Shown here: positions 7,782 to 15,692 of the stretch, piece by piece | How positions within the stretch are numbered: position 1 is the stretch's first letter | Layout: the number at the start of each line of letters is the position of its first letter | NCBI RefSeq assembly: GCF_026013475.1 | Contig: NZ_JAPDPH010000029.1 | Location: 1 to 48,767, forward strand | Reading direction: 5' to 3' | DNA: 48,767 nucleotides | Origin: Micromonospora yasonensis | GTDB lineage: Bacteria > Actinomycetota > Actinomycetes > Mycobacteriales > Micromonosporaceae | Position numbers and translations under genes: made by a program | The notes under the pieces: model-generated | Seen by the model: the letters and a program-made list of their open reading frames with translations, nothing else | Databases searched by the model: none | What the model was told of the DNA's origin: nothing

Positions 7782-8132
7782 TCAGCCCCAGCCGAGAGCG
7801 TGCAGCCGTTCGTCGTCGATGCCGAAGTGGTGGGCGATCTCGTGCACCACCGTGATCGCCACCTCGTCGATGACGTCGTCCTCGGTGTCGCAGATCCCCA
7901 GGATCGGGTTCCGGTAGATGAGGATGCGGTCCGGGAGGACCCCGGAGTAGTCCCAGCCCCGTTCGGTGAGCGCGTGCCCCTCGTAGATGCCGAGCAGGTC
8001 CTCGCCCGGAGGCGGGTCGTCCTCGACCAGAATGACCACGTTGCTCATCAGCCCGAGCAGTTCCTCGGGCACCTCGTCGAGGGCCTCCCCGACCAGTTCC
8101 TCGAACCGCTCCCGGCTCATCTCCACCGCCAC
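7782..8132 (-). CDS. Zincin-like metallopeptidase family protein
   Basis: A 116-residue protein with the zinc-protease signature HEIAHHFGID near the C terminus (HExxHxxG). It belongs to the small minimal-zincin family found beside housekeeping genes in actinobacteria. The N-terminal MSRERFEELVGEALDEVPEE helix and the ILIYRNPILG strand are also typical. The frame opens at 8162, but GTG at 8132 (VAVEMSRERF, an AAGGAG about 12 nt upstream) is the more usual family start; ATG 8120 is a second possibility. No substrate is known. The gene lies between AIM24 and a long palindrome that separates it from osmC. Confidence 0.85.
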   Translation of the reverse strand: MAVEMSRERFEELVGEALDEVPEELLGLMSNVVILVEDDPPPGEDLLGIYEGHALTERGWDYSGVLPDRILIYRNPILGICDTEDDVIDEVAITVVHEIAHHFGIDDERLHALGWG

Positions 8133-8165
8133 GCCGCCCGCTCGCTCCTTCCTGGTCGGCACAAA

Positions 8166-8215
8166 TTCACGGAAAGAGTGGCCATCGGCAGCCCGATGGG
8201 CACTCTTTCCGTGAA
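8166..8215 (-). terminator. Long hairpin downstream of the OsmC gene
   Basis: TTCACGGAAAGAGTG begins a 23-base arm (8166-8188) that pairs with 8193-8215 at 22 of 23 positions around a 4-base loop. On the minus strand it follows the osmC stop (8267) by about 50 bp and precedes the metallopeptidase gene, so termination of osmC transcription is likely. The stem is much longer than needed for an intrinsic terminator and has no clear U run, so it could instead be a dispersed palindromic repeat. Confidence 0.6.
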
Positions 8216-8266
8216 AGTGCGGCCACGCCTCACGCGCGGCCGGCCACGCGTCGCGTACGGCCGGAG

Positions 8267-8695
8267 TCAGGCCAGGCGGGCGTTGAGGGTGATCTGGGCG
8301 CCCGGGGAGAGCAGCCGCGAGATCGGGCAGTTCTCCTTGGCCGCCTCGGCCAGCTTGGTGAACTGGGCCTCGTCCATTCCCGGGACCTGGCCCACGGTCT
8401 CCAGGTCGATCCGGGTCACGGTCATGCCCGCGTCGGTCTTGTCGAAATGCACCTTGGCCGTGGTCTCGACCGAGGTGTCGGTGGCGCCCGCGTCGGCGAG
8501 CTGCTTGGAGAGGGCCATCGAGAAGCAGCCGGCGTGCGCGGCGCCGATCAGCTCCTCGGGGTTGGTCCCCTCACCCTCCTCGAAGCGGGACTTGAAGGAG
8601 TAGTTGCCGGTGAGCCCGCCCTTGCCGGTGCGGACGGTGCCGGCGCCCTCGGTGAGGTTGCCCTGCCAACGTGCGGAAGCGGTACGGATAGGCAT
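8267..8695 (-). CDS. osmC: OsmC family peroxiredoxin
   Basis: The 142-residue protein belongs to the OsmC branch of thiol-dependent peroxidases that reduce organic hydroperoxides. The two redox cysteines are visible: C57 in HAGCFSMAL and C123 in ENCPISRLL. The N-terminal ARWQGNL and GLTGNYSFKSRFEEG segments are those of OsmC rather than Ohr. TAGCGT (minus strand, 8702-8707) lies 6 nt before the ATG, so the message is probably leaderless. It is transcribed alone, divergent from a membrane-protein gene. The electron donor in actinobacteria is not shown here. Confidence 0.92.
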   Translation of the reverse strand: MPIRTASARWQGNLTEGAGTVRTGKGGLTGNYSFKSRFEEGEGTNPEELIGAAHAGCFSMALSKQLADAGATDTSVETTAKVHFDKTDAGMTVTRIDLETVGQVPGMDEAQFTKLAEAAKENCPISRLLSPGAQITLNARLA

Positions 8696-8815
8696 GGCAT
8701 GACGCTATCCGAAAGCGGGCGGCCCCGCACCGGCCCGACGCACTTGCGATCCCTGTCACCGGCTGCCGGCTGTGTCATGATTCGACGCAGGCCCGCGCGA
8801 GCGGAAGGGTGGCCG

Positions 8816-9547
8816 ATGTCCCAGGATCTCCCCATCCCCATCCCCAGACAGGACCGGTCCGACGGCACCACCGTTGTGGAGTGGGGCGACACCGACCCGG
8901 CCCCGGCCGGTCGCGCCGGCCGCTCCCTCGCCGCTTTCGCCCGGGACCACCGCCTGCCGCCGGTGCTGGTCGGGCTCGGCGCGGTGGCCGCGATCGCCTC
9001 GCTGGTCGGCGAGTGGCTGGTGATGACGGTGCCGAACGGCGGCCCGGAGGGCAACACCGCGGTCCGGGTGCCCGGTGGGGTTGCGGAGGTCGGCGGCTTC
9101 GGCGTCGCGTACCTGGTGGGTCTGCTCGGCCTGGCCGGTGCCGTGGCCCTCGCGCTGCGGGGCAGCGCCGCCATCCGGCACAACGCCCGGGTGGCCGGAC
9201 TCGGTCTCGCCCTGGCGATGCTGGCGGTGCTCACCGCCGCCGCCTTCTCGCTGGACGACACCGGCCAGCACACCCTCTTCTTCTCCGCCCAGGACGGGTT
9301 CCGGGTCGAGTACGGGCGCGGCCTGGTCAGTGCCTTCGTCGCGACGGGGCTGCTCGCCGCCGCGCTCCACCTCTCCGGCCGGGCGGTCGACCCGGCACCG
9401 GAGTCGGACGGCGAGCCCGTCGCGGCGGAGAACGGACAGCCCGTACCGGCCCGACGCCGGTCCCGCGAGGACCCTCTGCCGCCCGCGCCGGCCGACCTGA
9501 CGGTGGCGCCCACGGCGCCGTTCGCCCGCCCCGAGCAGCCGCGCTGA
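8816..9547 (+). CDS. Putative four-helix membrane protein
   Basis: The product is 243 residues with an acidic and proline-rich cytosolic start. Four hydrophobic segments follow at about 42-63 (LPPVLVGLGAVAAIASLVGEW), 95-118, 124-145 and 170-190, and the tail of about 50 residues is Pro/Arg-rich. I do not recognise the family. GGAAGG at 8803-8808 precedes ATG 8816 well, while the longer frame from 8447 is antisense to osmC. The extracytoplasmic loop between helices 1 and 2 is glycine-rich (NGGPEGNTAVRVPGG). A hairpin with 10-bp perfect arms follows the stop. Confidence 0.65.
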   Translation: MSQDLPIPIPRQDRSDGTTVVEWGDTDPAPAGRAGRSLAAFARDHRLPPVLVGLGAVAAIASLVGEWLVMTVPNGGPEGNTAVRVPGGVAEVGGFGVAYLVGLLGLAGAVALALRGSAAIRHNARVAGLGLALAMLAVLTAAAFSLDDTGQHTLFFSAQDGFRVEYGRGLVSAFVATGLLAAALHLSGRAVDPAPESDGEPVAAENGQPVPARRRSREDPLPPAPADLTVAPTAPFARPEQPR

Positions 9548-9555
9548 GCTGCGCG

Positions 9556-9593
9556 ATCGGACACCGGGCGGTCACCGCGGATTGGTGTCCGAT
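9556..9593 (+). terminator. Hairpin after the membrane-protein gene
   Basis: ATCGGACACC (9556-9565) and GGTGTCCGAT (9584-9593) are perfect 10-base inverted arms, with a smaller GCGGT/ACCGC stem inside the 18-base loop. It lies 9 bp after the stop at 9547. There is no U run, which is usual for GC-rich terminators of this group. The motif ATCGGACACCGGG also occurs near 17869 without a second arm. Confidence 0.6.
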
Positions 9594-9712
9594 TCGCCGA
9601 AAAGCCGTGGTTGCGGCCTGTTCCGCGAGATACGGTTGCTGCCCGCCGTTCGTGGGCCCAGGCACCGAGGACCAGGATGGCTGGCACGACGGCGGCGGGC
9701 GAAGGAGGAACC

Positions 9713-10534
9713 ATGACCCGCCCGGGGCTGCCCAAGCTGATCGCCACCGACCTCGACGGCACGCTCGTGCGTAGCGACGACACCGTCTCCACGTACACGC
9801 ATGAGGTGCTCGACCGGGTACGGGCCGCCGGGATTCCGGTGGTCGGCGCGACCGGACGCGGACCGCGCCTGACCGAACTGACCCGCAACGACATCCGCGC
9901 CGCGGATTTCCTGGTGATGGCTGGCGGCGGGCGGGTGGTCGACCAGAGCGACCCGGACGGGCCGCTGGTGCTGCGGGACGAGCGGCTCTCCGGCGCGGTG
10001 CTGGCCCGGCTCCTCGCCGACCTGGAGGCCGAGGTCGGCCCGCTGACCGTGATGGTGGAGGCGTCGGACGAGCACGACGCGCCGCTGTGGGGCGACTACC
10101 ACGCGAGCTGGCCGTACCAGGACCGGTTCGAGGCGCGCAGCCGCGAGGAGTGCCTCTCCTGCGACGTGATCAAGGCGTTTGCCCGGACCGCCGACCACCA
10201 CGTGGACGAACTGCTGGCCGTGGCCCGCACGATCGTCCCGCCGGAGCTGGCCACGCTCACCCAGGCCGGCCTCGGCTTCATCGAGATCTGCCCGCCCGGG
10301 GTGGACAAGTCCACCGGGCTGAGCGTGGTCGCCGAGCGGCTCGGCGTCGACCCGGCGGAGGTGCTGGTCTTCGGCGACCAGCCCAACGACCTGCCGATGT
10401 TCGGCTGGGCCGGTTGGTCACGGGTCGCGGTCGCGAACGCCCACCCGGAGGTCCGGGCGGCGGCCGACGAGATCACCCTGCGCAACGACGACGACGGCGT
10501 CGCGGTCTACCTGGACCGACTACTCTCCCGGTGA
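9713..10534 (+). CDS. Cof-type HAD-IIB phosphatase (first of a tandem pair)
   Basis: The product has 273 residues. HAD motif I is ATDLDGTLV near the N terminus, with nucleophile and acid/base aspartates. Motif II lies in GATGRGPR, the motif III lysine in VDKSTGLS, and motif IV is FGDQPNDLPMFGWAG. The C2-type cap between motifs II and III places it with Cof/YbiV-like sugar-phosphate or nucleotide phosphatases. AAGGAGG at 9702-9708 precedes ATG 9713. The stop overlaps the next gene's ATG (TGATG at 10532-10536). The substrate cannot be told. Its similarity to the following gene suggests tandem duplication. Confidence 0.88.
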   Translation: MTRPGLPKLIATDLDGTLVRSDDTVSTYTHEVLDRVRAAGIPVVGATGRGPRLTELTRNDIRAADFLVMAGGGRVVDQSDPDGPLVLRDERLSGAVLARLLADLEAEVGPLTVMVEASDEHDAPLWGDYHASWPYQDRFEARSREECLSCDVIKAFARTADHHVDELLAVARTIVPPELATLTQAGLGFIEICPPGVDKSTGLSVVAERLGVDPAEVLVFGDQPNDLPMFGWAGWSRVAVANAHPEVRAAADEITLRNDDDGVAVYLDRLLSR

Positions 10535-11346
10535 TGGGAGATCAACCTCGCCTGGTCGCCACCGACATCGACGGCACGCTGCTCCGGGACGACCGGACCC
10601 TGAGCCCGCGTACCTCGGCCGTGCTGGCCCGGATCGCCGACGCGGGCACGCCGGCCGTGCTCGTCACCGGCCGTCCCATCCGCTGGCTCCCGCTCGTGTA
10701 CGAGCAACTCGCCGAGCCGCTGCCGGCGATCTGCGCGAACGGCGCGGTGGTGTACGACCCGGTCACCGACGAGGTGCTGCGGGCCGATCCGCTCGCGCCC
10801 GAACTGCTGGCCGAGGTGGCCCGCCGGCTGCGGGCCGAGGTACCCGGGGTGAGCTTCGCGGTGGAGATCGTGGACAGCCGGCAGATGCGGCACGAGTCGC
10901 ACTACCCGCTGCGCTGGGACGCCGACCTCGAGGCGATCCGGGCGGTCGAGTCCCCGGAGGAGCTGCTCGCCGCGCCTGCGGTGAAGCTGCTGGCCCGGGC
11001 CGGCGAGCAGGACCCCGACGCTTTCGTCCGGGTGGTCGCCGGGGCGCTGCAGGGGCTGGCCGAGGCCACCCACTCCTCGTACAGCGGGCTGGTGGAGATC
11101 TCCGCCGCCGGAGTGACCAAGGCGGCGGGCCTGGCCTGGTACGCCGCCCGGCTGGGCATCGAAGAGCGGGACGTGCTGGCCTTCGGGGACATGCCCAACG
11201 ACGTGCCGATGCTGACCTGGGCCGGCCGGGCGGTGGCCGTCGCCAACGCGCACCCGGCGGTGCTGGAGATCGCCGACGAGGTGACCGGGTCGAACGAGGA
11301 GGACGGCGTGGCCGCGTACCTGGAGCAGGTCTTCGGGGTGGCCTGA
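10534..11346 (+). CDS. Cof-type HAD-IIB phosphatase (second of a tandem pair)
   Basis: The product is 270 residues with the same architecture as the preceding gene: motif I ATDIDGTLLRDD, motif II VTGRPIRWL, motif III lysine in GVTKAAGLAWYA, motif IV FGDMPNDVPMLTWAG. The cap domain is of the C2 type. Its start overlaps the stop of the first HAD gene by one base, so the two are translated together. The caps of the two copies differ (the first carries an ECLSCDVIKAF stretch, the second does not), so their substrates probably differ. A perfect 16-bp stem that includes the stop codon ends the unit. Confidence 0.88.
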   Translation: MGDQPRLVATDIDGTLLRDDRTLSPRTSAVLARIADAGTPAVLVTGRPIRWLPLVYEQLAEPLPAICANGAVVYDPVTDEVLRADPLAPELLAEVARRLRAEVPGVSFAVEIVDSRQMRHESHYPLRWDADLEAIRAVESPEELLAAPAVKLLARAGEQDPDAFVRVVAGALQGLAEATHSSYSGLVEISAAGVTKAAGLAWYAARLGIEERDVLAFGDMPNDVPMLTWAGRAVAVANAHPAVLEIADEVTGSNEEDGVAAYLEQVFGVA

Positions 11347-11377
11347 CCGGCCGGGCGTGCCCACGCCCGGCCGGTCA
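11344..11377. terminator. Bidirectional terminator hairpin
   Basis: TGACCGGCCGGGCGTG (11344-11359) pairs perfectly with 11362-11377 across two loop bases. The left arm begins with the TGA stop of the second HAD gene. The next gene (bpa) converges from the other side and ends at 11407, so the stem can serve both. Confidence 0.75.
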
Positions 11378-11406
11378 GCGGTAGGCCGCACCTGGCGGCC
11401 AGGCCG

Positions 11407-11988
11407 TCAGAGGTACTGGCCGGGGGCGTGCCCCTCGTTGGTCTGCGGCATGCCCGGCATGCCGGGGGCCATCCCGCCGGGGCCGCTGGGCAGCGCCGCC
11501 CGGCCGGAGCGCATCTGCTCGAGTTGGACGCGGGCGGCCATCTGCTGGGCGACCAGGGCGGCCTGGATGCCGTGGAACAGCCCTTCCAGCCAGCCGACCA
11601 GCTGGGCGTGGGCGATCCGCAGCTCGCTCTCGCTGGGCGCCTTGTCCTCGGTGAATGGCAGCGAGATCCGCTCCAGCTCCTCGCGCAGCTCGGGGGCGAG
11701 GCCCTCCTTCAGCTCGACGATGGACCGCTCGTGGATCTCGCGCATCCGGTGCCGGCTGGCGTCATCGAGGGGGGCCGCCTTGACCTCCTCCAGCAGCTGC
11801 TTGATCATGCTGCCGATCCGCATCACCTTGGCGGGCTGCTCGACCAGCCGGGTCGGGTCCTCGCCCTGGCCCTCGTCGGTCTGCACCGTGCCGACCGGCC
11901 GGCCGTCCGGCCCGACCACCACCACCGTGCCGGGGATGCTGTCCTTGTCCTGCTCGTCGTTCTGTCCCGCGGAACGCGCTTCGGTCAT
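11407..11988 (-). CDS. bpa: Bacterial proteasome activator Bpa
   Basis: Bpa (PafE) is an ATP-independent ring that docks on the 20S proteasome and feeds unfolded proteins into it. The 193-residue protein shows the DUF2587 core: VMRIGSMIKQLLEEVKAAPLD, SRHRMREIHERSIVELKEGL, APELREELERISLPF and a helix ending MAARVQLEQMRSG. It ends in GQYL, the C-terminal docking motif for the proteasome alpha ring, after a Gly/Pro/Met-rich tail. ATG 11988 is chosen; the longer frame to 12078 adds low-complexity sequence. The proteasome subunits themselves are not in the window. Confidence 0.93.
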   Translation of the reverse strand: MTEARSAGQNDEQDKDSIPGTVVVVGPDGRPVGTVQTDEGQGEDPTRLVEQPAKVMRIGSMIKQLLEEVKAAPLDDASRHRMREIHERSIVELKEGLAPELREELERISLPFTEDKAPSESELRIAHAQLVGWLEGLFHGIQAALVAQQMAARVQLEQMRSGRAALPSGPGGMAPGMPGMPQTNEGHAPGQYL

Positions 11989-12095
11989 GGCACCCATCTT
12001 TACCCAGCCCCCGCCACCCGCGCGCGGCGGGACCGGCTCGACGCCCCCGAACCACCCGGGCGGGCCAACCGGCGGCACGCGCTACCGTCGCCGGC

Positions 12096-12923
12096 ATGCC
12101 CGCTGACCCACGCGACGTGCTCACCCAGCCGTCCCCGCCGCCGGACGCCACGGTCGCCTACGGCGACCACCCGGACCAGCTCGCCGATCTGCGCCGTCCG
12201 GCCGGCGCCGGCCCGGCCCGGCCGCTGGTGATCGTGGTGCACGGCGGCTTCTGGCGGGCCGAGTACGACCGCGGCCACACCGGCCCGATGGCCACCGCAC
12301 TGGCCGCGCTGGGCCATCCGGTCGCCCAACTGGAGTACCGGCGCACCGGGCAGCCGGACGGCGGCTGGCCGAACACCCTCACCGACGTGCTCACCGGGGT
12401 GGCCGCGCTGCCCGCCCTGGCGGCCGCCGCTCTGCCCGGTCAGGTGGCGCCCGGGCCGCCGATCCTGGTCGGCCACTCGGCGGGCGGCCACCTCGTGCTC
12501 TACGCGGCCGCGCAGGCTCCGGCCGGCGTCGGCGGGGTGCTCGCGCTGGCTCCGGTCGCCGACCTGGCCGAGGCGTACCGGCTGGACCTGGACGGCGGGG
12601 CGGTGGCCGCCCTGCTCGGCGGCGGCCCGGCGGAGTTCCCCGACCGGTACGCCGCAGCTGATCCATCGGCATTAGTGCCGACTCGCGTACGCAGCGTAGT
12701 CATGCATGGTGCCCTGGACCAGCAGGTTCCGATCGCGATCAGTCGCTCCTGGGTGGGCACGGCGCGCGCCGCCGGCAGCCCTGCCCTGCTGATCGAGCTG
12801 CCAGAATGCGAGCATTTCGGGTTGATCTCCCCGGCTTCGGCGGCCTGGCCCCAGGTGGTGGCTGCATTGCGGTCCCTGCACGATGATCTTCCGACCATTG
12901 ACGCAGCGTCGCCGAGCAGGTAG
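12096..12923 (+). CDS. Alpha/beta hydrolase, kynurenine formamidase-like
   Basis: The product is 275 residues. The oxyanion motif VHGGFWRAEYDRGHTG, nucleophile elbow GHSAGGH, acid in HGALDQQVP and histidine in CEHFGLI together give a complete catalytic triad. The HGGFW form and length resemble arylformamidase (kynurenine formamidase) and related esterases. No other tryptophan-catabolism gene is nearby, so the substrate is open. TACCGT at 12083-12088 lies 7 nt before the ATG (leaderless). Codon use changes from about 12655 to the end: less GC at third positions and a TTA leucine codon at 12672-12674, rare in this genome type and possibly bldA-dependent. Confidence 0.82.
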   Translation: MPADPRDVLTQPSPPPDATVAYGDHPDQLADLRRPAGAGPARPLVIVVHGGFWRAEYDRGHTGPMATALAALGHPVAQLEYRRTGQPDGGWPNTLTDVLTGVAALPALAAAALPGQVAPGPPILVGHSAGGHLVLYAAAQAPAGVGGVLALAPVADLAEAYRLDLDGGAVAALLGGGPAEFPDRYAAADPSALVPTRVRSVVMHGALDQQVPIAISRSWVGTARAAGSPALLIELPECEHFGLISPASAAWPQVVAALRSLHDDLPTIDAASPSR

Positions 12924-12970
12924 AACGCCGATGGGGTCTGCGCCCGGCAGCCCTATCGGGAAGGAAATCG

Positions 12971-14191
12971 GTGTCGCAGATGAACCGCAGGCGGGCACTT
13001 CAACTGCTGGCCGCGCTGGGTACCACCGGGCTGGCGGCGGGCTGCGGCTCCGACACCGACACCGAGGGGGCGGCCAGCCCCGGCAGCCCGATCAAGATCG
13101 GGCTCATCGTCCCGAGCACCGGCCCGAACAAGGCCATCGGTGACGACATCACCAACGGTTTCCAGCTCTTCCTGAGCCTCAACGACCAGCAGCTCGGCGG
13201 CCACCCGGTGACCCTGGTCACGGCCGAGGAGGGCGACAGCGCCAAGGCCAGCCAGGGCGCCGTTGATCGGCTGGTCAAGGAGGGCGTTCTCGCGCTCACC
13301 GGCGTGGTCAGCTCCACGGCGATGTCGGACATCCGGGACACCGTCGAGCAGGCCCGGGTCCCGCTGATCGGGTCCAACGCCTCGCCCACCAGCCTGCAGA
13401 GCGTCGTCTACATCTGGCGGACCTCGTACGTGCTCGACGAGCCGGGCGAGGCGCTCGGCGCCTACCTGCGGCAGCTGGGCGTCTCCGGGCGCATCGCGAT
13501 CTTCGCGACGAAGGGGACGAGCAGTCGGGACGTCATCGACGGCTTCCGGCGCGGCTACGAGCAGGAGGGCCGCCGGCTCACCGAGGACCCGGTACTGACC
13601 AACGACGACCCCAATCCGGGCAAGAACGCGTTCTCCGGGGTGATCCGCAAGGCGCTCGCCAAGCGGCCCGACGCGGTCTTCTGCAACTACTCCGGCACCG
13701 CCGCGGTCCAGTTCATCAAGCAGCTCTACGACGAGGGCTACGAGGGCAAGCTCTACGCTCCCGGCTTCCTCACCGAGGGCAACGTGCTGAGCCAGCTCGA
13801 CGACGGTGAGGACGGCGAGCAGCGCACGCGCATCCTCAAGCACGGCATCGAGACCGCCCTGAACTACTCACCCGACCTCAACAACACCGCGAACCGGGTG
13901 TTCGCCTCGGCCTACCGGAAGACGTACAGCGTCTCCCCGACCACCTACGCGATGGCCTCGTACGACGCGGCGCAGGTGCTGAACAAGGCGATCCGGCTGG
14001 TCGGGGCGAACCCGACCCCGCAGGCGGTCAACCTGGCGCTCGGCAAGATCGGCCAGATCGACAGCCCGCGCGGCGCCTGGCAGTTCAACCAGCCGCGCAC
14101 CCCGCAGCAGAAGTGGTACCTGCGCCGGGTCATGCTCGACGGCCGGCTGCTGTCGAACGTCGTCGTCAACGAGCTGGCCACCCTGGGCTGA
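12971..14191 (+). CDS. ABC transporter substrate-binding lipoprotein (LivJ-type)
   Basis: The 406-residue exported lipoprotein has a twin-arginine-like start (NRRRALQLLAALG) and lipobox LAAGC with the lipid-modified cysteine at residue 25. The mature part is a two-lobe periplasmic-binding fold of the branched-chain amino acid/urea type: IKIGLIVPSTGPN, GGHPVTLVTAEEGD, LTGVVSSTAMSDI, PLIGSNASPT and YAMASYDAAQVLNKAI. GTG 12971 has GGAAGGAAA upstream. No permease or ATPase gene is adjacent, so it is an orphan binding protein that either uses a transporter elsewhere or has a sensing role. It converges with the DDAH-like gene over a terminator hairpin. Confidence 0.9.
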   Translation: MSQMNRRRALQLLAALGTTGLAAGCGSDTDTEGAASPGSPIKIGLIVPSTGPNKAIGDDITNGFQLFLSLNDQQLGGHPVTLVTAEEGDSAKASQGAVDRLVKEGVLALTGVVSSTAMSDIRDTVEQARVPLIGSNASPTSLQSVVYIWRTSYVLDEPGEALGAYLRQLGVSGRIAIFATKGTSSRDVIDGFRRGYEQEGRRLTEDPVLTNDDPNPGKNAFSGVIRKALAKRPDAVFCNYSGTAAVQFIKQLYDEGYEGKLYAPGFLTEGNVLSQLDDGEDGEQRTRILKHGIETALNYSPDLNNTANRVFASAYRKTYSVSPTTYAMASYDAAQVLNKAIRLVGANPTPQAVNLALGKIGQIDSPRGAWQFNQPRTPQQKWYLRRVMLDGRLLSNVVVNELATLG

Positions 14192-14207
14192 CGCCCTCCG
14201 TACGCCG

Positions 14208-14242
14208 AACGGGCGGCCTCCCCGCGAGGGAGTCCGCCCGTT
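14208..14242. terminator. Terminator hairpin between convergent genes
   Basis: AACGGGCGG (14208-14216) pairs with CCGCCCGTT (14234-14242). The 17-base interval holds a further CCTCCC/GGGAG pairing. The sequence continues with TT, so the hairpin looks like an intrinsic terminator for the binding-protein gene. It lies 26 bp before the end of the opposing DDAH-like gene. Confidence 0.65.
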
Positions 14243-14267
14243 TCCGATCCGGCGCGGGTCGTCCGCG

Positions 14268-15092
14268 TCAGTGGCGCAGCTCGGCGATGCAGCACTTCAC
14301 GCTGCCGCCGCCCTTCTTCAGCTCGGCCAGCTCGACCGGGACCGGGACGTAACCCGCCGCCTTGAGCTTGCCGGCCAGCCGGGTCGCCTCGCTGTTCAGC
14401 ACCACGTTCCGGCCGTCGCTGACCAGGTTCAGCCCGAAGGCCAGCGCGTCCTCGTCGTCCGCGAGCACCGCGTCCGGGAACAGCTGGGCGAGGACCTTCT
14501 GGCTGGCCGCCGAGAAGGCACCCGGGTAGTAGACGATGTTCTCGTCGTCGATCGAGGCGAGCGCCACGTCCAGGTGGTAGAAGCGCGGGTCGACCAGGCG
14601 CAGCGAGACCACCGGGCGGCCCAGCGCCTCCTGGGCCTCGGCGTGCGCCGCCAACTCGGTGCGGAAGCCGTGGCCGGCGAGGATCAGGCCGCCGTGCGCG
14701 TCCGGCAGGTACGCGAAGTCACCCTCGCCCTCGTTGGTCTCGTTCGGCGCGATGAACCGCCAGCCGTGCTCCTCGTAGAACGCCCGGTGCGCGGCGGCCT
14801 CGGCGGCCCGCTGCTCGTGCTTGAACTGGGCGCCGTAGACCGTGCCGTCCACCACGAAGGCGCCGTTGGCCGCGTAGACCATGTCCGGCAGGCCGCGCTC
14901 GGGGGTGAGCAGGTGCACCGCGTGGCCGAGGCCGACGAGCGTCTCCCGCAGGCGGTCCCACTGCTTGACCGCCAGCTCCGCGTCGACCGGCGCGGTCACG
15001 TCCATCCACGGGTTGATCGCGTACTCGACCGCGAAGTGCTCGGGCGAGCACATGAGGTATGTCCGCTTTCGCGGGACTCGCTGCTGGTTCAC
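14268..15092 (-). CDS. ddaH: Dimethylarginine dimethylaminohydrolase-like enzyme
   Basis: The protein is a member of the guanidino-group-modifying superfamily, 274 residues. RTYLMCSPEHFAVEYAINPW, PDMVYAANGAFV, NETNEGEGDFAYL, FYHLDVALASIDDENIVYYP and the nucleophile-containing end GGGSVKCCIAEL are those of actinobacterial DDAH/NG-dimethylargininase proteins. The expected reaction is hydrolysis of methylated arginine (or a related guanidino compound) to citrulline and an amine. The frame opens at 15140, but GTG 15092 is preferred because TACTCT (15101-15106, minus strand) precedes it by 8 nt. It diverges from an Lrp/AsnC regulator, a common pairing. No ornithine aminotransferase gene is present here. 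Confidence 0.85.
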   Translation of the reverse strand: MNQQRVPRKRTYLMCSPEHFAVEYAINPWMDVTAPVDAELAVKQWDRLRETLVGLGHAVHLLTPERGLPDMVYAANGAFVVDGTVYGAQFKHEQRAAEAAAHRAFYEEHGWRFIAPNETNEGEGDFAYLPDAHGGLILAGHGFRTELAAHAEAQEALGRPVVSLRLVDPRFYHLDVALASIDDENIVYYPGAFSAASQKVLAQLFPDAVLADDEDALAFGLNLVSDGRNVVLNSEATRLAGKLKAAGYVPVPVELAELKKGGGSVKCCIAELRH

Positions 15093-15160
15093 GGTCACCA
15101 AGAGTAGGTACGGTACAACTTTGGTAACAGCCACAACCATTGCTTCCCAGAGGCGGAACG

Positions 15161-15619
15161 TTGCAGATAGACGCGGTCGACCAGCGAATCATTGCGTTGC
15201 TCGTGGCAGATGCCCGCGCCTCGTACGCGGACATCGGCACCCGGGTGTCACTCTCCGCCCCCGCGGTCAAGCGTCGGGTCGACCGGCTCCGAGCCGCCGG
15301 GGTCATCCGGGGCTTCACCGCGGTGGTCGACCCGGCCGCCGTGGGGTGGACCACCGAGGCGTTCGTCGAGCTGTTCTGCGCCGGCCGGACCACCCCGGCG
15401 CAGATCGGGGCGGCCGCGCGCCGGCACCCGGAGGTGGTCGGCGCATACACCGTCTCCGGGGAGGCGGACGCGCTGGTGCACCTGCGGGCCGCCGACATCG
15501 CCCACCTGGAGGAGGCGCTGGAGCGGCTGCGGGCCGAGTCCTTCGTCACCTCGTCCCGGAGCACGATCGTGCTGTCCCGACTCGTCGAGTCCCCCGGCGT
15601 CGGCCCGTCCGCCGGTTGA
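15161..15619 (+). CDS. Lrp/AsnC family transcriptional regulator
   Basis: The 152-residue protein has an N-terminal AsnC helix-turn-helix (IDAVDQRIIALLVADARASY, then SLSAPAVKRRVDRL) and a C-terminal RAM/ACT-like ligand domain (GAYTVSGEADALVHLRAADI). TTG 15161, with GAGGCGG just upstream, gives the family's normal beginning MQIDAVDQRI. Another TTG at 15140 adds seven unlike residues. It is divergent from the DDAH-like gene. The shared 68-bp region carries GGTAC-type repeats (15107-15127: GGTACGGTAC and GGTAAC), so it may control that gene and itself. The effector is probably an amino acid, by family. Confidence 0.88.
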   Translation: MQIDAVDQRIIALLVADARASYADIGTRVSLSAPAVKRRVDRLRAAGVIRGFTAVVDPAAVGWTTEAFVELFCAGRTTPAQIGAAARRHPEVVGAYTVSGEADALVHLRAADIAHLEEALERLRAESFVTSSRSTIVLSRLVESPGVGPSAG

Positions 15620-15692
15620 CCTCAACCCCGCTTCAGGTCGTCCACTGGACGCCGGGGCCGCACCGGGGCGGTCCCGGACGGGAGGGCGCGAC

